From Acidobacteriota bacterium (GTDB taxonomy: Bacteria; Acidobacteriota; Terriglobia; Terriglobales; Acidobacteriaceae): a DNA stretch of 19,655 bases. The DNA lies in NCBI GenBank assembly GCA_021801945.1, contig JAKABE010000020.1, positions 1 to 19,655 of the forward strand, given 5' to 3'. Position 1 is the first letter of the stretch, and each line of letters starts with the position of its first letter. The notes under the pieces were generated by a model. That model searched no databases. It was not told the origin of the DNA and saw only the letters and a list, made by a program, of their open reading frames with translations. The translations under genes were made by a program, and so were the position numbers. Shown in pieces: positions 8,119 to 16,230 of this stretch.

Positions 8119-8865
8119 CTATCCAGAGCTCTTCACGCGCACTACGGTAATCTTCTCGAAGCCTTCTTCAAACACCGGCGGCTTGAGTCTTTCGGCCATC
8201 TTGCGCATTACCTCTTCGCTCACCGAGCGGTCGCGATTGCGATTGCGTTCCAGGCAGACCTCCAGAGGTACGTCGAAGAACACGGCATGCACCTGGTAGC
8301 CAAAACTCTTGGCCATCTTGATCCACTGCCGGCGTTCGTGGGCGGAGAGGTTGGTCGCGTCCACGTAGTTCCAAGGCATATGGGCGATGAGCCGCGCGCG
8401 CAACAGCGAGCGTAGCGTGGAGAAGACCAAACCCTGGTAACGCTGTTCCTCCACGTCATCGAAGAGAATGTTGCGCAGCATGTCGCTGGAGAGCGGGGTC
8501 ACGCCGCGGCGGCCGAACCAGGTGGTCTTGCCCGATCCGGGCAGGCCGATGGCCAGAACCACCACACCTTTGGACGCCTGTGCCCCACGTTCCGTCGAGC
8601 CGGGCTGCTCCGGCGTAGCCGCTGGCATCTCCGGCTGGGTTTCCAATTCGAACCGGCTCGATCCGTGCGCCTCGGTCCAAATGTCGCCCACGGACTTGCG
8701 CGCCGACGGCTGCCTGGCTCCCTGTGGCCGGTACGTACGCGCCGATGCGGCTACCTCATCTGGGTAGAGTGGCGTCAACGGAGCGGGTTGATTCGATGGG
8801 AATTCCTGGCCAATCTTACCTGTGGATTCCGAAATATTGGGAGCGCGTCTGGTGCGTCTTCTCAT
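8119..8865 (-). CDS. P-loop kinase (polynucleotide-kinase-like) with disordered N-terminus
   Basis: From the ATG at 8865 the protein has 248 residues. Residues 1 to about 98 are rich in Pro, Ser, Ala and charged residues and look disordered. Residues 99-248 form a compact P-loop kinase domain: Walker A GLPGSGKTT at 107-115, SSD at 126-128, VDATNLS at 168-174, an arginine-rich lid (RNRNRDRSVSEEV) near 207-219 and a C-terminal EEGF. This order matches small kinases related to the 5'-kinase domain of Pnkp and to predicted kinases of unknown substrate; RNA, nucleotide or another small molecule are all possible. The ATG at 8865 was chosen for GGAGG at 8870-8874 and AAGGAG at 8877-8882; the frame stays open to 8970. 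It is convergent with rsmI and divergent from gap. Confidence 0.75.
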   Translation of the reverse strand: MRRRTRRAPNISESTGKIGQEFPSNQPAPLTPLYPDEVAASARTYRPQGARQPSARKSVGDIWTEAHGSSRFELETQPEMPAATPEQPGSTERGAQASKGVVVLAIGLPGSGKTTWFGRRGVTPLSSDMLRNILFDDVEEQRYQGLVFSTLRSLLRARLIAHMPWNYVDATNLSAHERRQWIKMAKSFGYQVHAVFFDVPLEVCLERNRNRDRSVSEEVMRKMAERLKPPVFEEGFEKITVVRVKSSG

Positions 8866-9154
8866 CCCGCCTCCAACTCCTTCACTCTCTTGCACCGATA
8901 CCCGAATACCACATCCACCACGGATGCTGCAAACGATGTGCAGTTCGTCACATACGCTCACGGGCCGCATGCCGCATCCTAACAGGGATTAATCTATCGC
9001 CTGGCGGTGCAACGAGTTTGTGTTCCATTGTCGGCTGCGGCGTCCTGAGTGTTAGCATTAAAAGTTTGGTGAAATTCGTTCCGGAATCGCTTCGGACGCC
9101 TAACGACGCAAGCTTAAACCACAACCGTACAAATTTGCGAAGGAGAAATCTCAG

Positions 9155-10159
9155 ATGGCAGTAAAGGTTGGAATCAACGGCTTCGGCCGCATTGGCCGCA
9201 ATGTTTTGCGCGCCGCGCTTGGGAAAGCGGACATCGATTTTGTCGCCGTCAACGACTTGACCAGCCCGGCAACCCTCGCCCACCTGCTCAAGTACGACTC
9301 GATCCTGGGCAACCTGCCCAACAAGATCGAAGCGGGCGAAGACTTTGTCTCGGTAGACGGCAAGAAGATCAAAGTTTGGGCCGAGCGCGACCCCGCCAAG
9401 CTGCCTTGGGCCGACGTAGGAGCGCAGATCGTGATCGAGTCGACTGGCCGCTTTACCGACGCCACCGTGGCCAAGGCCCACTTGGGATCAACGGTCAAGA
9501 AGGTCATCATCTCCGCCCCTGCCAAGAATGAAGACATGACCATTGTCCTGGGCGTGAATCAGGACAAGTACGATCCAGCCAAGCACAATATTCTCTCCAA
9601 CGCCAGTTGCACGACCAACTGCCTGGCCCCGGTTGTCAAGGTCGCACTGGAGACCTGCGGCATTGTCTCGGGCATCATGACCACGATTCATAGCTACACC
9701 AACGATCAGGTCATCCTCGACTTTCCACACAAGGACCTGCGCCGCGCCCGAGCCGCCGCCCTCTCGATGATTCCCACTTCGACGGGTGCCGCGAAAGCTC
9801 TCAAACTCGTGATTCCCGAGGTCGCGGGCAAGCTCGACGGCTTCGCCATTCGCGTCCCCACGCCGAACGTCTCCATCGTCGACTTGACCTTCATCGCTGA
9901 AAAGTCCATCACCGCCGAGGCTCTGAACGCCGCTTACAAGGCTGCTTCCGAAGGCAATCTCAAGGGCATCCTAGGCTGCGACGACAATCAGTTGGTCAGT
10001 ACCGACTTCAGGGGCGACCGACGCAGCTCCATCGTGGATGCGCCGCTTACCAAGGTGGTGGGCCAGAGCGTTAAGGTGCTGAGCTGGTACGACAACGAGT
10101 GGGGCTATTCCAACCGCGTCGTCGATCTCGTCAGCTTCCTCGCCAAGAAGGGGCTGTAA
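9155..10159 (+). CDS. gap: Glyceraldehyde-3-phosphate dehydrogenase
   Basis: Phosphorylating GAPDH of central glycolysis and gluconeogenesis, cytoplasmic. The 334 residues match the family length. Seen: Rossmann motif [10 protein letters not shown] at 6-15, the acidic residue of VNDL (D34) typical of NAD-dependent enzymes, the catalytic SCTTNC with Cys152, the partner His179 in IHSYTNDQ, and [11 protein letters not shown] near the end. The ATG at 9155 has AAGGAG at 9140-9145 with a 9-nt spacer. pgk follows after 121 nt of repeat-rich spacer, so the two probably form an operon. The upstream gap to the kinase gene (8866-9154) must hold the promoter, but I could not settle on one. Confidence 0.98.
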   Translation: MAVKVGINGFGRIGRNVLRAALGKADIDFVAVNDLTSPATLAHLLKYDSILGNLPNKIEAGEDFVSVDGKKIKVWAERDPAKLPWADVGAQIVIESTGRFTDATVAKAHLGSTVKKVIISAPAKNEDMTIVLGVNQDKYDPAKHNILSNASCTTNCLAPVVKVALETCGIVSGIMTTIHSYTNDQVILDFPHKDLRRARAAALSMIPTSTGAAKALKLVIPEVAGKLDGFAIRVPTPNVSIVDLTFIAEKSITAEALNAAYKAASEGNLKGILGCDDNQLVSTDFRGDRRSSIVDAPLTKVVGQSVKVLSWYDNEWGYSNRVVDLVSFLAKKGL

Positions 10160-10166
10160 CAACAGG

Positions 10167-10252
10167 TGTCAGTGATCAGTTGTCAGTGGTCAGTCTCAAC
10201 CGAGGCTGGCTGCTGATGGCTGGTTGTGTTCACTGATAACTGAGAACTGAGT
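10167..10252. repeat. Inverted heptad repeat array and long hairpin between gap and pgk
   Basis: The spacer is built of 7-bp units. CAGT cores begin at 10170, 10177, 10184 and 10191, which also makes a 14-bp tandem duplication (10167-10180 and 10181-10194) with one mismatch. Three GCTG cores (the complement of CAGC) follow at 10205, 10212 and 10219, then three ACTG cores (the complement of CAGT) at 10232, 10239 and 10246. The outer groups are inverted relative to each other: 10169-10188 pairs with 10231-10250 over 20 positions, with 17 Watson-Crick pairs and one G-U. In RNA this gives a long stem with a 42-nt loop. It may slow RNase decay or modulate pgk expression; that is inference. Confidence 0.7.
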
Positions 10253-10280
10253 ACCGTCAACTCCGGAAAGGCTTTATCCC

Positions 10281-11495
10281 ATGTCCAAGCTCTCGATTCG
10301 CGATCTCGATCTCGCCAACAAGCGGGTTTTCATCCGCGTGGATTTCAATGTGCCGTTAACCGAAGACGGCTCGACCATCACCGACGACACGCGCATTGTC
10401 GCCACACTGCCTACCATCGTTTACGCGCTTGAGCACAAGGCCAAAGTAATTCTTGCCTCGCACCTGGGCCGACCTAAGGGAAAGCCGAATCCGAAGTACT
10501 CGCTACGGCCCGTGGTGGACCGGCTCCGCGAGCTGCTCGACAAAAAGCTGAGTGGGAAGGTGAATGTCGCCTTTGCGCCCGACTGCGTGGGCGAAGTCGC
10601 CGAAGAGATGGCGCGCCAGCTCGAATCGGGCCAGGTGCTGCTGCTAGAGAACCTGCGCTATCACGCCGAAGAGGAGGCCAATGATCCGGCCTTCTCAAAG
10701 CATCTGGCCGCGCTGGCCCAGGTCTACGTGAACGACGCCTTCGGTTCGGCGCACCGCGCACATGCTTCCACCGAAGGCATCACCCACTATCTCAAGCCCG
10801 CCGCCGCCGGACTGCTGATGGAAAAGGAAATCACCTACCTGGGCAAGGCGCTTGAGAATCCCGAAAAGCCGTTTGTGGCGATCCTCGGCGGATCGAAAAT
10901 CTCCGGCAAGATCGACGTGATCAATAACCTTCTGGACAAGGTAGACACGTTGGTCATCGTGGGAGGCATGGCCTATACCTTCCAGCGCGCGCTGGGCATC
11001 AAGACCGGCAAGTCGCTGGTTGAGGAAGACCGGATCGGCATGGCCAAAGATGCGCTCGACAAGGCGAAGACCAAGGGTGTCAAGCTGCTGCTGCCCGTGG
11101 ATAACATTCTGGCCGACACCTTTGCGGCGGATGCCAAGACGCAGGCGTGGGATTGCTCGGTCGACTTTCCGGACGAGTGGCAGGGCCTGGACATCGGTCC
11201 CAAGACGGTTGCGACCATCGAGAAGGTGGTTGCAACGGCCAAGACGATTGTGTGGAACGGGCCGGCGGGCGTCTTCGAGTTTCCGCGGTTTGCGGTGGGG
11301 ACCAACGCCATTGCCAAGGCAGTGGCAGCCAATAGGACGGCCACCTCGATCATCGGCGGTGGCGACTCCGTCTCGGCCATCAACCAGGCTGGGGTGGCCG
11401 ATCAGATCACGCACATCTCTACCGGCGGCGGCGCTTCGCTGGAGTTTCTGGAAGGCAGGAAGCTACCGGGCGTGGAGGCGTTGACAAGCAAGTAA
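10281..11495 (+). CDS. pgk: Phosphoglycerate kinase
   Basis: Transfers phosphate from 1,3-bisphosphoglycerate to ADP, the step after GAPDH. The 404 residues match the family. Seen: RVDFNVPL near 19-26, the substrate-binding HLGRPKGK near 61-68, LLENLRYHAEEEAN, VNDAFGSAHRAHAS, LGGSKISGKI, WNGPAGVFE and the nucleotide-binding GGGDSV and STGGGASLEFLEG near the C-terminus. The ATG at 10281 has only a weak AAAGG at 10267-10271. It follows gap in the usual order. The expected next gene, tpiA, is not present; instead an IS1595-type fragment and aroE follow. Confidence 0.98.
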   Translation: MSKLSIRDLDLANKRVFIRVDFNVPLTEDGSTITDDTRIVATLPTIVYALEHKAKVILASHLGRPKGKPNPKYSLRPVVDRLRELLDKKLSGKVNVAFAPDCVGEVAEEMARQLESGQVLLLENLRYHAEEEANDPAFSKHLAALAQVYVNDAFGSAHRAHASTEGITHYLKPAAAGLLMEKEITYLGKALENPEKPFVAILGGSKISGKIDVINNLLDKVDTLVIVGGMAYTFQRALGIKTGKSLVEEDRIGMAKDALDKAKTKGVKLLLPVDNILADTFAADAKTQAWDCSVDFPDEWQGLDIGPKTVATIEKVVATAKTIVWNGPAGVFEFPRFAVGTNAIAKAVAANRTATSIIGGGDSVSAINQAGVADQITHISTGGGASLEFLEGRKLPGVEALTSK

Positions 11496-11955
11496 AGCCG
11501 CGATTGGGGCGTCACAGTTTTACAGTTAGTGGGGTAGGTAGCTGCCTTAATACAGTCGGCTCAAGATGTTGAGGTTTCGAGTCAAGACCCGGTTTGTGGC
11601 GTGACTATCCAGCCACTTGGCAACAGTTTCGCGCTTGGTTTGCTGACGCAATGTCCTGCGTTCCCTATCTGGAACATCTGCGTTGGCCGTCGGGGTTTCG
11701 CTGTCCAGGGTGCGCTGGCGAGAAAGGCTGGCGCCTCGACGATGGCTACGCGTTACCGACCCTCAAGAGCAGTCCTGCCTACACAGAAACACAACAGGTA
11801 GTAGTCACTGTACTAAGGCGGCTACCACACTTTCTGCAAACCATTGCGTCCGTGGGCAGTGCGCCAGGACAGGAGATCCCCGAACGGTGGGGGGTCCGGA
11901 TTGCGAGTGTCGGGGCGGGCCTGGCGCCTGCGCAACAATCATAGGAGAGGTTTCG
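11496..11955. other. Non-coding gap with transposon scar between pgk and aroE
   Basis: This 460-nt stretch holds the truncated transposase at 11594-11746, a following stretch without recognisable similarity, and the aroE ribosome site AGGAGAGG near 11943-11950. A GC-rich segment at about 11910-11935 reads like the REP-type sequences scattered in many genomes, but one copy is not enough to say. No clear terminator for pgk was seen. Confidence 0.5.
11594..11746 (+). pseudogene. IS1595-family transposase, N-terminal fragment
   Basis: The translated stretch DYPATWQQFRAWF, then YLEHLRWPSGFRCPGC and GEKGW, matches the start of IS1595-type transposases, where a conserved RWPxGFxCPxC motif forms the first half of a zinc ribbon. 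After about residue 51 the similarity stops. The second CxxC, the DDE-type catalytic core and the rest of the roughly 300-residue protein are absent, although the frame stays open to 11944. It is therefore a decayed insertion-sequence scar, not an active element. Recognition rests on memory of the family motif. Flanking inverted repeats were not identified. Confidence 0.65.
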
Positions 11956-12837
11956 ATGCTCAAGGAACTCAATTTCAAGCAAGAACTGGTTGGCTGTTTC
12001 GGCTTTCCGGTAGCGGAAAATCCGACCCAGGCGATGGTGGAACCGGCTTTTCGCGCCCTGGAACTGAACTGGCGCTATTTGACGCTCGAGGTTCGGCCCG
12101 AGAACCTGGCCGCGGCGGTGGCTGGCGCCCGAGCCTTTGGCTTCCGCGGCTTCAACTGCACTATTCCACACAAAGTCGCAGTGATCCCGCACCTCGACGG
12201 GCTGGGTGAGTCGGCCTCGCTGATGGGGGCGGTGAACTGCGTGGTCAACCGCGACGGGCAACTGATCGGTGAAAACACGGATGGCAAAGGCTTTGTCTCG
12301 TGCTTCGGCACGGTCACCGATCCGCGCGGAAAGTCCCTTGTCCTGCTGGGCGCTGGAGGCGCGGCGCGGGCCATCGGGGTAGAGATGGCCCTGGCGGGCT
12401 GTCGGCAAATCACTCTGGTGAACCGCGATGCAAAGCGCGGACGCGAGTTGGAGACGCTCCTGGGTGGCAAAGTGCGCGAGACCGTCAAGGCGATGGGGCA
12501 CAATCTAGCCGTGAGGTATGTGCCATGGAGGGGAGACTTCAGCGTGCCGGAAGGTACGGATATTCTGGTGAACGCGACCTCCATCGGGCTTTTCCCCGAC
12601 GTTGATGCGCGCATTCCGCTAGCGATGGATACGGTAACCGCCGGAATGATTGTCGCCGACGTGATTCCGAATCCGCCCACTACCCGGCTTGTCCGCGAAG
12701 CGCGGCAGAAGGGCTGCCGGGTGATCGACGGACTCGCCATGCTGGTCGGCCAAGGTGTGATCGGGATCGAGTATTGGACTGGACGGACCCCAGATGCGGC
12801 GGTGATGCGTGGTGCGCTGGAGCAGGTATTCGCTTAG
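11956..12837 (+). CDS. aroE: Shikimate dehydrogenase family protein
   Basis: NAD(P)H-dependent reductase of the shikimate/quinate dehydrogenase family, 293 residues. Present: the substrate-domain motif FNCTIPHK with catalytic Lys73, NTDG with catalytic Asp109, GAVN (Asn94), the glycine-rich GAGGAARAIG at 132-141 and the cofactor-loop NRDAKRG. The N-terminal shikimate-binding motif, normally like HSxSP, reads AENPTQ here (20-25), so the two serines that hold the shikimate carboxylate are replaced. The enzyme may therefore be a paralogue with another substrate; the symbol is by family. The ATG at 11956 was chosen for AGGAGAGG 5 nt upstream; the open frame extends upstream to 11683 but across the IS scar, without similarity. 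It is convergent with rimO. Confidence 0.85.
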   Translation: MLKELNFKQELVGCFGFPVAENPTQAMVEPAFRALELNWRYLTLEVRPENLAAAVAGARAFGFRGFNCTIPHKVAVIPHLDGLGESASLMGAVNCVVNRDGQLIGENTDGKGFVSCFGTVTDPRGKSLVLLGAGGAARAIGVEMALAGCRQITLVNRDAKRGRELETLLGGKVRETVKAMGHNLAVRYVPWRGDFSVPEGTDILVNATSIGLFPDVDARIPLAMDTVTAGMIVADVIPNPPTTRLVREARQKGCRVIDGLAMLVGQGVIGIEYWTGRTPDAAVMRGALEQVFA

Positions 12838-12871
12838 CGATCGCCGCGGGAGAGATTGAGTACAAATTGAA

Positions 12872-14407
12872 TTATGCCGTTTGGCCGGCGGCTACGATGC
12901 GGGCGACCAGATCGTAGTCGTGGGCTTCGGTGATTTGGGCGCGGTAGAAGCGGCCAGCTTCTAACGAGTCGAGCGGGCCGAAGTCGTTGATGTAGACCTT
13001 GCCGTCGATTTCGGGGGCGTGGAACTGGGTGCGGCCCTCCCAGAGGAGCGGCGTTTCTGCGCTTTCGCCTTCGGCGAGGAGGGTCAGCTCGGTACCCACC
13101 CATCGTTGCTTGGCCGCGCGCGAGATGGATTGTTGGGCCTTCATCAGACGGCGCTTGCGCGCCTCGATGGTGCGGCGGGGGAGTTTGCCCTGGAGCGCGC
13201 GCGCGGCGGAGCCCTCCTCGTCGGAGTAGCCGAAGACGCCCAGCCAGTCGAACTTAGCCTCCTGAATAAACTCCTCCAAAATTTGGAAGTCACGGAGCGA
13301 CTCGCCGGGGAAGCCGACGATGAGGCTGGTGCGCAGAGCGATGCCCGGAACGGCGGCACGGACCTTGTCCAAAGTCTTCAGAAAGATCTCCGCGCCGGCT
13401 CCGCGCTTCATCTGCTTAAGGACGGCGGGCGAGACATGCTGGAGGGGAAGATCGAGGTACTTGCAGATGTTGGGGTGGCGGGCGATGGTTTCAAGCAGGC
13501 GCGGAGTGATGCGGTTGGGATAAGCGTAGAGAAATCGCAGCCAGCGCAGGCCTTCAATGCGGGCGAGAGCGTCGAGGAGGGTGGCGAGGCCGTCCTTGAG
13601 GCCCAGATCTTCTCCGTAGCAGGTAGTGTCCTGGCCAATGAGCGTGATCTCGCTAACACCCTGCGCGACGAGCGATTGGGCCTCGGCGACCACCGACTCG
13701 AAGCGGCGGGAGCGGAAGCGGCCGCGCAGGTTGGGAATGATGCAAAAGGTGCAGGGATGATCGCAGCCCTCGGCAATCTTGATATAGGCCGAGGCGCGGG
13801 GCGTGGAAAGGACACGGGGGGTGGTTTCGTTGTAGAGATAGGTGGGCAGAAGATGCGCCGCGCCTTGCCACTCACCGCGGCTGAAGCGGCCCTGATGCTC
13901 GCGGGCAAGGCCTTCAGGCCTGCCAGCGGGCGAGGCGGCCTGATGTACGCCGGCGCGCGACTCTACGCCAGAATGGACGACGGCGTGGCCATGTCCGCTG
14001 AGAATGTTGAATGGGGATGGCGCGGCGGAGACTGGGGCGATGCCTGCCGCTTCGAGGATAGATTCGAGTTCCCCAGTGCCGACGACGGCATCCACTTGCG
14101 GAATGTTCTTACGGATTTCGTCGCGGTAGCGTTCGACAAGGCAGCCGGCGACGATGAGCTTCTTCGCCGCGCCGGAGGTCTTGTGGCGCGCCATCTCCAA
14201 GATGGCTTCCACAGACTCCTGCTGGGCGGAGTCGATAAAGCTGCACGTGTTGACGACGAGGATCTCCGCTTCCTCAGGCCGGGCGGTCAGGCGCGCGCCA
14301 GCGCGGCTGAGCAGGCCCATCATTACCTCGGAATCGACAAGGTTCTTGGGACAGCCCAAGGAAACAAAGCCCACGACGGGAGCCGTGGGTAGGGAATGTT
14401 TGCTCAC
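12872..14407 (-). CDS. rimO: Ribosomal protein S12 methylthiotransferase
   Basis: Radical-SAM enzyme that adds a methylthio group to the conserved aspartate of S12 (D89 of the rpsL product in this window). Using the GTG at 14407 it has 511 residues. The N-terminal MTTase domain has the three cluster cysteines C19 (LGCPKN), C55 (NTCSF) and C89 (AGCLVER). The radical-SAM motif is C215-x3-C219-x2-C222 (GCDHPCTFC), and a TRAM domain closes the protein. It is about 70 residues longer than typical RimO, mainly from an enlarged linker at about 127-200. The GTG gives the family-typical N-terminus but has a poor ribosome site. The frame stays open upstream to 14605 without similarity. It is convergent with aroE, 34 nt apart. 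Confidence 0.94.
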   Translation of the reverse strand: MSKHSLPTAPVVGFVSLGCPKNLVDSEVMMGLLSRAGARLTARPEEAEILVVNTCSFIDSAQQESVEAILEMARHKTSGAAKKLIVAGCLVERYRDEIRKNIPQVDAVVGTGELESILEAAGIAPVSAAPSPFNILSGHGHAVVHSGVESRAGVHQAASPAGRPEGLAREHQGRFSRGEWQGAAHLLPTYLYNETTPRVLSTPRASAYIKIAEGCDHPCTFCIIPNLRGRFRSRRFESVVAEAQSLVAQGVSEITLIGQDTTCYGEDLGLKDGLATLLDALARIEGLRWLRFLYAYPNRITPRLLETIARHPNICKYLDLPLQHVSPAVLKQMKRGAGAEIFLKTLDKVRAAVPGIALRTSLIVGFPGESLRDFQILEEFIQEAKFDWLGVFGYSDEEGSAARALQGKLPRRTIEARKRRLMKAQQSISRAAKQRWVGTELTLLAEGESAETPLLWEGRTQFHAPEIDGKVYINDFGPLDSLEAGRFYRAQITEAHDYDLVARIVAAGQTA

Positions 14408-14601
14408 GTCTTTATTGTAGCGGCGAGAGGGTTTTGAGCGGGTGGAAGAGCAGATCCTTAAAGTGCCGTCGCCGCAGCAAGCTCCGCTCAAAGAACGATC
14501 ATTCCTTGCCATGCGCGCACTGGGGATGAAGTTGAGCCCCTTGCCGTGCGCCGTGAAAGGCGACACTGACTCACAGGAACTGCCGGCGGCGGCCTGCCTG
14601 G

Positions 14602-14670
14602 CCAAGTGACTCTGGCACGGCTGGAGGCGTTGGATTGCCCAAGGAATTCGCGACGCCGCCGGTCACTTGG
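14602..14670. repeat. Inverted repeat at the 3' end of the esterase gene
   Basis: CCAAGTGAC at 14602-14610 and GTCACTTGG at 14662-14670 are perfect 9-bp complements separated by 51 nt. The second arm includes the esterase stop codon, so the RNA of that gene could fold just after its end. No T-run follows. The rest of the 255-nt gap between rimO and the esterase gene shows nothing I can name. Confidence 0.4.
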
Positions 14671-16225
14671 ACATGTGGTCTTCGAGCAGGTCCATGTAGA
14701 GATTGCAAACCTGGCGGCGCAGCCCTTCCCTCGCAACCGGACCGGCGCTGGTGAAGTCAATATAAGCGCGCGTGGAGGGGTTGAAGCGGGGCCAATGCGG
14801 GAGGTTGCCGCCGTTGGGATTGCCAGTCTTGGCGAAGTTGGTCCAGTAGCCCTCCATCTCAGCGGAGACACGGTAGTCGGTGGCGTTGTACCGCGAGGCG
14901 TTACGGCCCACCGCCAGGGTGCCGAAGACGTAAGGCACCTCGCTGCCATGCGGTGCGCCGAGATTCTCTCTTCCGGGCATGGGGCGCGAGAACTGGAACT
15001 GGTAGCCAGTGTTGTGCGCGGCGGTATGCCAGACCAGCTCGGCGACCGAGCCGCAGCGGAACTGGGAATCGGTGGCCCACTGAGCGAGGACGGGGCCAAA
15101 CTCCGGACTTGGCTTTGGCTCTGCGGTCCCGTTGAGACCGTAGAGCGCGAGCGCACGGCCGGCGAGAGGACCGTACTGGCTTTGAATCGCTTCGCGGAGG
15201 GTGCCGGACATGGGAAAAAATGGTCGCTGCAATTCCTGGGAGTTGCTGCCCAACATCAAGCCGACGTGTAGCTCTTTGCCCTGATAGAAGGCTTGCATGG
15301 GCGATTGGGGAAATAGCCAGCCATCGACGACCACGCCGAGATTGGGGCCGATGAATGCGAGTCCCTGGCCGGTGGCCCGCTCCAGCTCGGCGCTCGGGAG
15401 CGCGCGCAGTTTCTTGAGGATGGAGCCGCCGGTGATCCTCAATTTCGCGACCAATGCTTCGTCTTTCTTTTCACCTTGGGCGAGCGAGGGCGGAGCAATC
15501 ACCGGCCCGCTTTCGCCGATAACGCGTTGATAGAGGCCCTTGGCGAGAGGCGAGGCCATCAATAGGTTGATGTCGAGGGAACCGGCAGACTCGCCGAAGA
15601 TGGTGACATTTCCGGGATCGCCGCCGAACTTGGCGATGTTGTCGTGGACCCAGCGCAGGACCATGATTTGATCGAGCAGGCCGTAGTTGCCGGAGACATG
15701 ATGGGGCGACTCCGCGCTGAGCTGGGGAAGCTCGAAGAATCCGAAGACACCCACGCGGTAGTTGGCAGTGACCAGAATGACGCCGTGGCGGGCGAGGCTC
15801 TCGCCATTGAAGGTGGGATCGGAGGCGGCGCCGGCGAAGTTGCCTCCGCCGTAGATCCAGACCATGACGGCCGCAGGCGATTTCATGGGCCATTGGGGCG
15901 TCCACACGTTGAGGTAGAGGCAGTCTTCGCTGCTATGGACGCCGAGGGCGCCGCCTTGAACGCAGGGCGGCCGGAAGGAGGTGGCGTCGCGGAGGCCGGA
16001 CCATGGCTTGGCGGGCAGCGGCGCGTGCCAGCGCAGACGGCCGACGGGAGGCTGAGCAAAGGGAATGCCCTTGAAGACCGCTCCGCCATCGGGGGTGCGG
16101 CTGCCGCGCAGCTTGCCGTTGGCGAGAGTGACGGTGGGGCTGGGCGGCAGGGAGCTTGCGAAGAGCGGAGCGGGCGCGCCGCTGCAGAGACAAGCCAGCG
16201 CGATGACCAAGGGAATCTGTTTCAT
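14663..16225 (-). CDS. Secreted type-B carboxylesterase
   Basis: Alpha/beta-hydrolase of the carboxylesterase type-B family, 520 residues. A Sec signal peptide covers about residues 1-24. Family marks: FKGIPFAQPPVG near 51-62, SSEDCLYLNVW at 98-108, the oxyanion GGG at 126-128, the nucleophile Ser213 in GESAG, a glutamate near 331 in GSNSQE, and His426 in GAPHGSE. It starts 5 nt after the stop of the GH30 gene, and its ribosome site AAGGAG (16234-16239) is formed by the last two codons of that gene, so translation is probably coupled. With a GH30 partner it may remove acyl groups from a plant polysaccharide, but the substrate cannot be read from the sequence. Confidence 0.92.
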   Translation of the reverse strand: MKQIPLVIALACLCSGAPAPLFASSLPPSPTVTLANGKLRGSRTPDGGAVFKGIPFAQPPVGRLRWHAPLPAKPWSGLRDATSFRPPCVQGGALGVHSSEDCLYLNVWTPQWPMKSPAAVMVWIYGGGNFAGAASDPTFNGESLARHGVILVTANYRVGVFGFFELPQLSAESPHHVSGNYGLLDQIMVLRWVHDNIAKFGGDPGNVTIFGESAGSLDINLLMASPLAKGLYQRVIGESGPVIAPPSLAQGEKKDEALVAKLRITGGSILKKLRALPSAELERATGQGLAFIGPNLGVVVDGWLFPQSPMQAFYQGKELHVGLMLGSNSQELQRPFFPMSGTLREAIQSQYGPLAGRALALYGLNGTAEPKPSPEFGPVLAQWATDSQFRCGSVAELVWHTAAHNTGYQFQFSRPMPGRENLGAPHGSEVPYVFGTLAVGRNASRYNATDYRVSAEMEGYWTNFAKTGNPNGGNLPHWPRFNPSTRAYIDFTSAGPVAREGLRRQVCNLYMDLLEDHMSK

Positions 16226-16230
16226 CCGTC

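Noticed and set aside
8866..8970. Longer kinase frame starting at 8970
   Set aside because: The extension shows no similarity, and two ribosome-site-like sequences precede the ATG at 8865.
8866..9154. Promoter for gap
   Set aside because: Several partial boxes exist (for example TTGTCG and TAGCAT near 9030-9060), but their spacing is poor; none is good enough to report.
11910..11935. REP-like GC-rich sequence before aroE
   Set aside because: It is a single copy in this window; without further copies it cannot be told from ordinary GC-rich sequence.
11683..11955. Longer aroE frame starting at 11683
   Set aside because: The added 91 residues run out of frame through the transposase scar, and a strong ribosome site precedes the ATG at 11956.
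14408..14605. Longer RimO reading frame starting at 14605
   Set aside because: The added 66 residues do not resemble the family, whose N-terminus matches the GTG start at 14407.
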